The notes below the pieces were generated by a model, which was not told where the DNA came from, made no database searches, and worked only from the letters and a program-made list of their open reading frames with translations. 64,000 nt of DNA from assembly GCA_035610835.1 (NCBI GenBank), contig CM069449.1, forward strand, positions 14,168,768 to 14,232,767, in the 5' to 3' direction. The stretch is from Ophiura sarsii (lineage: Eukaryota > Echinodermata > Ophiuroidea > Amphilepidida > Ophiuridae). How positions within the stretch are numbered: position 1 is the first letter of the stretch; the number at the start of each line of letters is the position of its first letter. Both the position numbers and the translations under genes were made by a program. Below, one piece after another: positions 57,105 through 64,000 of this stretch.

Positions 57105-57320
57105 TAGGTCTTTCTACATATACATGGAGGCTGCCATTTTGTTTTTAGTATATGGAAAATTGTCTAAATTATTTTGCAGTTTTTGTAAATTACATGTACC
57201 TATGCAGTTTATTTTAACAGTCCTGCAGTCTGTGATGGAGTCAAAGCTATATTTGTTTAGCCTTGATGATTCAATCAGAGAGACGTTATTAGACTCCCAA
57301 CAGAGAGACATAATAGCTTA
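57105..57320. repeat. Second copy of the ACATTTAGGTCTTTCT repeat
   Basis: ACATTTAGGTCTTTCTACAT, TGGAGGCTGCCATTTTG and CTGTGATGGAGTCAAAG match 51720-51915 inverted. The far end is not visible; 58480-58640 may belong to it. Confidence 0.55.
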
Positions 57321-57896
57321 TCTTGTTTGACTAAAGAGAACTCTCCCAACTGTCCAGATGTTATACACATTACAATTGTGGTCTCAGATACTACTGAAAA
57401 GCTCAGAGTGTCAACTGTGTCATTAAACATGGTCAAGGTTTGCATGAAATATCTATGTGTATGAAAAATTTCGCGACTGGCTAGGATTGGTGAAATTGTC
57501 ATGCTCACAAGCTTTTAGTATTCTTATTAGACATTATTAGAAAGGTGTACATTTGTAAACATTTCATGATGAAAAATGTGGGTTCTTCTGCATCACGAAC
57601 ATTAAATGCCGCGAAAAAATAGTGCTTGCTTTAGAATAAACCTACCGTATGTGTCCTTCAGATGGTACCTCCCCCTCCATGCACAAACATCAACTTTATT
57701 TGTTTCCTGTACTATTTTTAGACTGTTGTGTTTTGATTTGGGGTGTGTTTTTTTTGTTTGAAAGATACATACACCATATCCCTGGTATTTTGGTATGCAA
57801 CAGAATGAACAGATGCTTCAGAAAATGGTTACAAAACATGATTCTTTCTCTTGGATCGCCCCCATTCCATTTCAATGGAATTTTTTCTATAATAAA

Positions 57897-58420
57897 CAAA
57901 TAAATTCTACTTCAACCATAGTTTTACTAACGAATATTGGCCATATTAAATTGAATATAATTCTAATCAAATTAATTGAATATATATGACATATTTAAAA
58001 CTTAAATTGAATGTAAAATTTATTCATTTGTATATTTCTATATTTACTTATTTACTTTTTATATTATTAATTATCTACATAATTATTCATTTATTTATTT
58101 AATCATTTTTTATTTATTAATGTTTTCTCATGTTTATTTGTTTTAATTTCTTTATTTTATAAGTAATTTTTAATATTTTAATTTTTAATATGCGTGTATT
58201 TATGTATTGATTCATTAGTTTATTGATTCATTTATTTTCGATTAAAAATGTAATTTTCGATTTATATTATTATTTATTAACAAAATGATTCAACTATTTA
58301 TTTAAAAGTATTTAAAAAAAAAACCTCATTTATTTATTTCTACATTTATTTATGTATTGATCAAATAAATTGAATACATATGACATATATTTAAAACTTA
58401 AATTGAATGTTAAAACCATG
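57897..58420. repeat. Very AT-rich low-complexity DNA
   Basis: Runs of ATTTATTTA and TTTAATT with no coding potential. AAATTGAATATATATGACAT recurs in a close variant at about 57975 and 58370, suggesting an internal duplication of the edges. Confidence 0.7.
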
Positions 58421-58479
58421 TTTATCACTAAACTATGGCTGTAATTTATATTGCTTTCTAGTATAAATGCCATGCACAC

Positions 58480-58640
58480 TTATCATCTATGCGCTTGCTT
58501 CTTCTGCCACATAATTTTAGCAACTAAAAGCCGTATTTACAAATGTTGCTATTTTTGCTCTTTCTATTTGCCTTATATCGCAATTTCCTTTTGACCGCCA
58601 ACTTTCCATTTTAATGGAATTTTTATTATGTTTTTGCAGA
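58480..58640. repeat. Dispersed repeat shared with 52150-52312
   Basis: Same ordered words as 52150-52312, including CTTTCTATTTGC and CAATTTCCTTTTGACCGCC. Non-coding. Confidence 0.55.
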
Positions 58641-58740
58641 GTATTCGGACATTGGAACAACCTGCCACTTAATTCGAACACTGTCGGGAAAGGGGTAAAC
58701 CTGTATTGTAAAACACCCTGTAGGTCAGGAGCCCAGAAGG

Positions 58741-59405
58741 TTTAATCAGCTGAGAAGGTACAAAAGGTTTGATGGTCCGAGTAAGTCAGTTAGGGGCCAA
58801 AAGTCAATAATTTGTGTTGCTGCCGGGTCGCATCCTGTACGGGGGCCATGGGGTCACGATATAGGGGGCCAACAATGTGTTTAATCAGCCGAAGAGGTAC
58901 ATGGACAAAACTTGTTGGATATGATTCCTTAGAGGGTACTCAGATGGTAACAGCGGTAGCAATGACAGCAACTTTTGCCTGTACGGGCCCCAGACAGTAG
59001 CCCCATGTCCCCAGCTGATTTATTCAGCCGAAGAGGTACATGGATGAATCGTTTTGATTCGGAACTATTACATGATAGGATATACAAAAATACCAATAAC
59101 ATCAACTTTACGGAGCCCCAGACAGTAGCGCTAAAGGGCCCCAAGTGCCCAAACTGATTTATTCAGCCGAACAGGTACATGGATGAATATTTTGGTATTG
59201 GAACTAATACATGTTAGGATATACAAAAATACCAATTACAGCAACTTATGCCTGTACGGGGCCCAGACAGTAGTCCCAAAGGGGCCCACGTGTCCCAACT
59301 GATTTATTCAGTCAAAGAGATACATGGACGAATCTTTTTGAATAGGAAGTATAACATCTTAGGATATACAAAAACACCAATGACAGCAAATATTACCTGT
59401 ATAGT
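58741..59405 (+). repeat. Tandem array of a roughly 140-bp repeat, about five units
   Basis: Units are marked by TTATTCAGCCGAAGAGGTAC, ATGGATGAATC, AGGATATACAAAAATACCAA and GGGCCCCAGACAGTAGC. They start near 58741, 58880, 59016, 59155 and 59300. Identity is moderate to high. The same unit appears in the opposite orientation at 61975-62660. Confidence 0.82.
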
Positions 59406-59584
59406 ATATTTAACTATTCAAAGTAACGCTAAACTGTTCATTAAACGGAGTCTATAATGCAAAATATGGCTTGTTTTTAACATTTTTTCTGAATGGTAAA
59501 CTGTTGGTAAACTGTGATAGTTTACGCTTTCATTTTCTACAATACTACTATGAAAGACAAAATGAGACGCTTGCTTTGCCAGAT

Positions 59585-59676
59585 GACTGCATGGCCGAGC
59601 TGTCTAATCCGTTGTCACTCTTCTGTAACATTCCAATTGAGATTGTGGGTTGTGGGTTCAAGTCCCACGGGCAGTG
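59585..59676 (+). tRNA. tRNA-Leu-like pseudogene or SINE head
   Basis: GCATGGCCGAGCTGTCTAA matches the D-arm side of eukaryotic tRNA-Leu (A box), and GTGGGTTCAAGTCCCAC is a perfect T arm (B box). ACTGC and GCAGT can pair as an acceptor stem. The anticodon arm is disrupted and the acceptor is one base short, so it is not a working tRNA. Confidence 0.5.
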
Positions 59677-59781
59677 TGTTTGTTATTTAATTTTGCTTTA
59701 AAGTATTATATAATTCTCTCTTCTTTCTAAAACATATTTATCTATGAGAGAAAAAACAGTTGGTTGGTTGGTTCGGTCCTG

Positions 59782-61090
59782 TCATGACTGACAGCTCGTG
59801 ACCTTACAGATACTAAGCCACAAATAACGATTTTTAGCAAAGGAGTAACAATCACAGAGAGGGTGTCCAGTAATCAATTTTATTTGGTCAATCCACCGGG
59901 AACGAGGTCTGCCTCTCTTGCGCTTCCCTTCAATCATGCCTTGCATGATCATCTTCTCTAGGTTGTTACCCTTGCGACGTGAGATATGGCCGAAGTAGCT
60001 CAGCATTTGGGTGTTAATAGCATGAAGAAGTCGTTTAGACACCCCTATTCCTTCAATAATACTGGCATTGGTCCTTCTCATTGTCCATACGATACGAAGC
60101 ATACGCCTCCAACACCACATCTCGAAAGCAGCTATTCTGTTTTTGTCAGCTTTGGTAGGGTCCACGTCTCACATGCATACATGGCAATTGGAAATACAAG
60201 GGCTTGGAGAAGCCTGGTTTTTGTTGCTCTAGTTATTCCTCTGTCAGCCCAGATCTTGCTTAGGTTGATCATTGCTGATCTAGCCATTGCTAAACGGTGT
60301 CTAATCTCTTGGCTGCAACCACCCTCTTTGGTGATCAGGGATCCAAGGAAGTTGAATTTCGAGACCGATTCCACCTCATTACCATCAATTATGAGAGGCT
60401 CTCCAACTCCATCTGTGCCTATGGACATGATCTTGGTCTTGCTGACATTTAGACGTAGGCCAAGCTGCTCACTCTCCACCTTGACTTTCTTCAGGAGTTC
60501 CGCCATCTCTTCCATATTTGTTGCAAACAGGGTGGTGTCATCGGCATAACGTAGATTGTGTATTTGGTATCCACCTACTGACAGCCCCTGGCCAATCATC
60601 CAATGCACGTCTCATTATAGACTGGTTGAAGAGTGCTGGTGAAAGTATGCACCCTTGACGGACTCCCTGACCTGTTTCCTTTCTCAGTGCGCACACAGGC
60701 AGCTTGACCATCATACAGATTGCGAATTAGGTGGTCGAGGTGGTAAGGGATTCCCATTTGTTGTAGTGCTGTCCACAATGCGGAATATCTCACACAATCA
60801 AAGGCCTTAGCGTAGTCTATGAAGCACATGAAGAGCTCCCTCTGGAATTCAAAACATTTTTCCATTATGTGACGTACATTGGCTATCTGATCTCTTGTGC
60901 CGCGGCCTTTCCGGAAACCGGCTTGCTCAGCAGGAAGTTCACGTTCAAGATGAGGTCTGAGACGTTCGTTGATGATGTGCAGCAGGATTTTGCTTGCATG
61001 TGGTATCAGAGCGATAGTACGATGGTTTTTACATTCGCTAGCATCCCCTTTCTTTGGAAGTGTTAGGAAAACTTCCACACAGTATTGCAC
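59782..61090 (-). pseudogene. LINE (non-LTR) reverse transcriptase, frameshifted and 5'-truncated
   Basis: Minus-strand pieces in order: NHRTIALIPHASKILLHIIN, PAEQAGFRKGRGTRDQIANV and FIDYAKAFDCV (60596-61090), then NLRYADDTTLFATNM with the catalytic YADD and LGLRLNVSKTK (60132-60608), then GKRKRGRPRSRWIDQI near the C-terminus (59782-60165). At least two frameshifts separate them, so no functional enzyme can be made. The endonuclease domain is absent. The 'KRGRPR.RW' tail is common to RTE/CR1-like LINEs; the clade is not certain. Confidence 0.88.
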
Positions 61091-61974
61091 AGCTTTTGCA
61101 TAATAACTGCTACAGAATCATCAAAAAACAGTATTCAATTTAAAAATAAATATAAACTCCTACCGTGAATGTAGCACCATGTTATGCATTTTATAATGCA
61201 AATCATACGAATGAGCCTACATGTACTTTAACATAGTGGCATGTTTAACAGTGACCGCTCTCTAATGAAATCAACGTTTTTTACGGATATTATTTTATGA
61301 ATTTGAACGCCTATAGTTTACTCTCAATTTAGATGATTTTTTTATACATGTATTCGCGAAATGCAAAAAAACCCCAAATCATCTGAATTTGGTTTTTCTA
61401 TCGTAACTCAAAAACTAAATATAGTATAATCTTCATATTACACACGATTTGAGAGCGGGTCATAGGCTTTGTAATCCTTAATCAATATTGAATCCTTTGG
61501 AAAGCGGTCACACAAAACAATCCCCTACGTATACTTTAGTGATAGTGATTAGCTTCTTAAAATACACGGTAGTAGGCTGCATGGCATACTACTTTTAATT
61601 CTTTTTTCAAACTCATTTTCGAATAAGGGGGTATACGGTATGTCCTATTTGTCAGTATTTTAAAATAAAAAGTCCGGAAAATAATATACACACTCATCAC
61701 AGAAATGTAGGTCCACAATGGGAATCAAGGCACACGAACGCTATCATCAGTAATTAGTAAATACGGATTGACACGATCTACAGTGATTAACGGTATAGGT
61801 CACCCCACTCCCCGTGCAATGTTTAGGGATGCACATGGCTTCAGCAGCTTGCTAGAATGGGGAAGGAAACAATCTCATTTGAAAACCGTTAAGATAAGTA
61901 CAGAAGACAATACGCATAAATCAAATAGCTTGGAAATATATATATACATGCATTCCAGCGTTCCAAGGACTTAT
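61091..61974. other. Intergenic DNA between LINE remnant and inverted array
   Basis: AT-rich; no gene, tRNA or clear repeat recognised. It is part of the spacer between the two opposed arrays. Confidence 0.45.
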
Positions 61975-62660
61975 TCATCAGATTCATCCACGTACCCCGG
62001 GTCCTCTTTGGCTGAATAAATCAGTTGGGTATGTGGGGTCCTTTGGCATACCGTCTGGGCCTCATACAGGTAATACTTCCTATTTAAAAAAGATTCATCC
62101 ATGTACCTCTTTGGCTGAATAAATTAGCTGGGGAACATGGGGCCCTTTGGAGCTACTGTCTGGGGCCCCGCACAGGAAAAGTTGCTGCCATTGCTATTTT
62201 TGTATATCCTGTCATATAATAGTTCCAATTCAAAAATATTTATCCATGTACCTCTTCACCCGAATAAATCAGTTGGGATGTGTGGCCCTTTTGGGCCACT
62301 GTCTGGGGCTCCATACAGGCAAAATGTGCTCTCATTGGTGTTTATGTATATCCTAACATGTAATACTTCCTATTCAAAAAGATTCGTCCATCTCTTTGGC
62401 ATAACAAATCAGTTGGGACGTGAGGGGCCCTTTGGGGCTATTGTCTGGAGCCCCGTACAGGAAAAATTGTCCTGTCATTGGTATTTTTGTATATCCTAAC
62501 ATGTAATAGTTCCAAATCAAAACAAAAAGATTCATCCATGTACCTCTTCGGCTGAATAAATCAGCTGGTGATGTGGGACCCTTTGGGGCTACTGTCTGGG
62601 GCCCCGCACAGGCAAAAGTTGCTGTCATTGGTATTTTTGTATATCATTGGTATTTTCGTC
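61975..62660 (-). repeat. Tandem array of the same roughly 140-bp repeat, opposite orientation
   Basis: GGCTGAATAAATCAG-type words recur near 62012, 62110, 62260, 62400 and 62553, each with GTACCTCTT and CTACTGTCTGGGGCCCCG. These are the reverse complement of the units at 58741-59405. About five units. Confidence 0.82.
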
Positions 62661-63277
62661 ATCCATATAACAGCAAGGGACAAGGCATAAGCTTTTTGTC
62701 AGACATTTGCAGATAAATTTAGACTCCAAGCAGAAAGTTTGGATTTAGAGAAGAGCACAGTACAGCTGATCTCCACAACATTCTGTCACAGAAATAGAAC
62801 AACTCGGTATTTAATAGTTCCATCATGTCTCCATTATATATCATCACAAGTGCACGCTTGTATATCATTATTTACACATTTTCAGTGAACATTGTATATC
62901 ACAATACTCTATATCATTAATTACACATAATTTAATCATGTTTACTTTTTATACCATTAAATTCATCGCTTACATTTTACATTTCAATCAAAAATATAGG
63001 CACTGTTGTATTTAAAAAAATGGTTTGCAGTTAAAAAAGAAATGTTCTAAGTAATCTTCTTCATCACATACGTTACATTTACTATTATCTGCCTAATTCT
63101 CATTTTTGATAAGAGTATATTCGTAGTGTATATACCGTATTACATAAAACTTTCGATTTTAAGGTTATAAGATAAGCTCCTTAATGTGAAGCGGGACATT
63201 TTTCATATAGTATTCCATACAATTGTATAGGTTGGAAATTGTCTTTCCCAAGAATATAACAATTTCAATGGTTAATA
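62661..63277. other. Intergenic DNA, no gene seen
   Basis: AT-rich, with repeated short words ATATCATTA and TACACAT near 62840-62930. No open frame or repeat boundary recognised. Confidence 0.45.
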
Positions 63278-63395
63278 TTAACACTTTCCACGCGGCTATT
63301 AGTTTTACCATACACAACAAATATTTTTCAGAAACCTTTCACAATTTTCAAAGTCTATCTCAAGGATTACTGACCCACTACCAGGCATGCACCAG
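63278..63395. mobile_element. TTAA MITE family, copy 5 (left half)
   Basis: TTAA|CACTTTCCACGCGGCTATTA followed by the family's internal sequence to about 63395, after which the match stops. A short palindrome follows at 63415-63460 (GGTTATAAACGATGCATG and inverse). Confidence 0.65.
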
Positions 63396-63460
63396 TACCA
63401 TACACCATGCATACGGTTATAAACGATGCATGGAGGTCGAACATGCATCGCTTATAACCG

Positions 63461-64000
63461 AGCTGATTTATAAATCGATAAATTAGTTGAGCCATGCATA
63501 CGTATTTGACCGAAGCATGGTGGTTCAATAGATACATCAGCTGCGTGTTTGTGATCGCTAAACGGAATGGGTATCGCGGTGTGCGGTGACGAACGAGCGT
63601 CCCATCTGTACATTAGTGTCTGTGTATGAAGAGACTGTTCCACACCTCATAATAATAGTAAGCTTCCACGGGAAATAGTCCCTTATACAATCTCGGATTG
63701 CAGCTTGAAATTTCAAAACTTAGGCCGGGTTTTCTGCACAGGTTGTAGTGTTTGATTTTTAAAAAAGTTGAAACAGTCACGTTGTACTACGGATCTAACC
63801 CATATTTAAGTATTAATGCGAAATTATTGGTCACCCATGTGAAGCGGTTTGAAAAGCCGATTTTCAAGATGTGTCTGCGTATGGAAGAAGGGGCCGGGGA
63901 CTATTAAAATCATAATTATTGAAAATCCGAGACCGTCGATCCCATATGAAAAATTAATATGTTGAAAAAAACAAAAGAGGAATGTTTCATAAAAAAGAAT
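63461..64000. other. Right edge, no gene seen
   Basis: No exon, tRNA or repeat recognised. Continues beyond the window. Confidence 0.45.

Noticed and set aside
58620..58700. Possible LINE C-terminal piece (GHWNNLP)
   Set aside because: Too short, and without other motifs, to separate from chance.

Overview
This window is nuclear genomic DNA of an animal. Its genes are split by GT-AG introns, intergenic DNA is AT-rich, and it is crowded with short non-autonomous transposons, tRNA-derived SINEs and decayed LINEs. The two recognisable genes are a divergent axonemal-type dynein heavy chain relative and a large leucine-rich-repeat G-protein-coupled receptor. Together with the frequent word 'taggccta', the marine-invertebrate style SINEs and many poly-G/poly-C tracts, they suggest a deuterostome marine invertebrate, most likely an echinoderm. 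The taxon is an inference; nothing here proves it.

Region 1 (565-17208, + strand) is the 3' end of a dynein-heavy-chain-like gene that enters from the left edge. I could chain 13 exons, and the reading phase agrees at all 12 internal junctions. They encode the AAA5/AAA6 and C-terminal part of a very divergent dynein heavy chain, closest in style to DNHD1. An unusual tail of about 615 residues follows (acidic, Lys/Glu coiled-coil-like and Ser/Arg-rich), ending at the stop codon at 17206-17208. The introns hold MITEs, SINEs, a hAT-like MITE with perfect 8-bp target duplications and a LINE remnant.

Region 2 (17209-29808) has no supportable gene. It contains several MITE families, an 0.8-kb foldback element, three sets of diverged tandem repeats, and a TTAA-type MITE interrupted by a 1.35-kb insertion.

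Region 3 (29809-33588, - strand) is one uninterrupted reading frame of 1259 codons for an LGR-type receptor (GRL101/relaxin-receptor-like). It has a signal sequence, a Cys-rich LRRNT, about 20 leucine-rich repeats and a rhodopsin-type seven-helix domain. Nine consecutive LRRs are almost identical at protein and DNA level, forming a 72-bp coding minisatellite.

Region 4 (33589-64000) is repeat-dominated. It has foldback elements with arms of about 180-220 bp, TTAA-flanked palindromes, mariner-like and hAT-like MITEs, a 60-bp minisatellite, and tRNA-Asn-like and tRNA-Leu-like sequences. A frameshifted LINE reverse transcriptase lies between two oppositely oriented arrays of one roughly 140-bp repeat. 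Only one weak candidate for a small two-exon gene (34345-35267) was found there.

The most distinctive signals are the density and variety of near-palindromic elements, the inverted minisatellite arrays at 58.7-62.7 kb, the homogenised LRR array, and the long charged tail on the dynein-like protein. No CRISPR array, operon or intact autonomous transposon is present.
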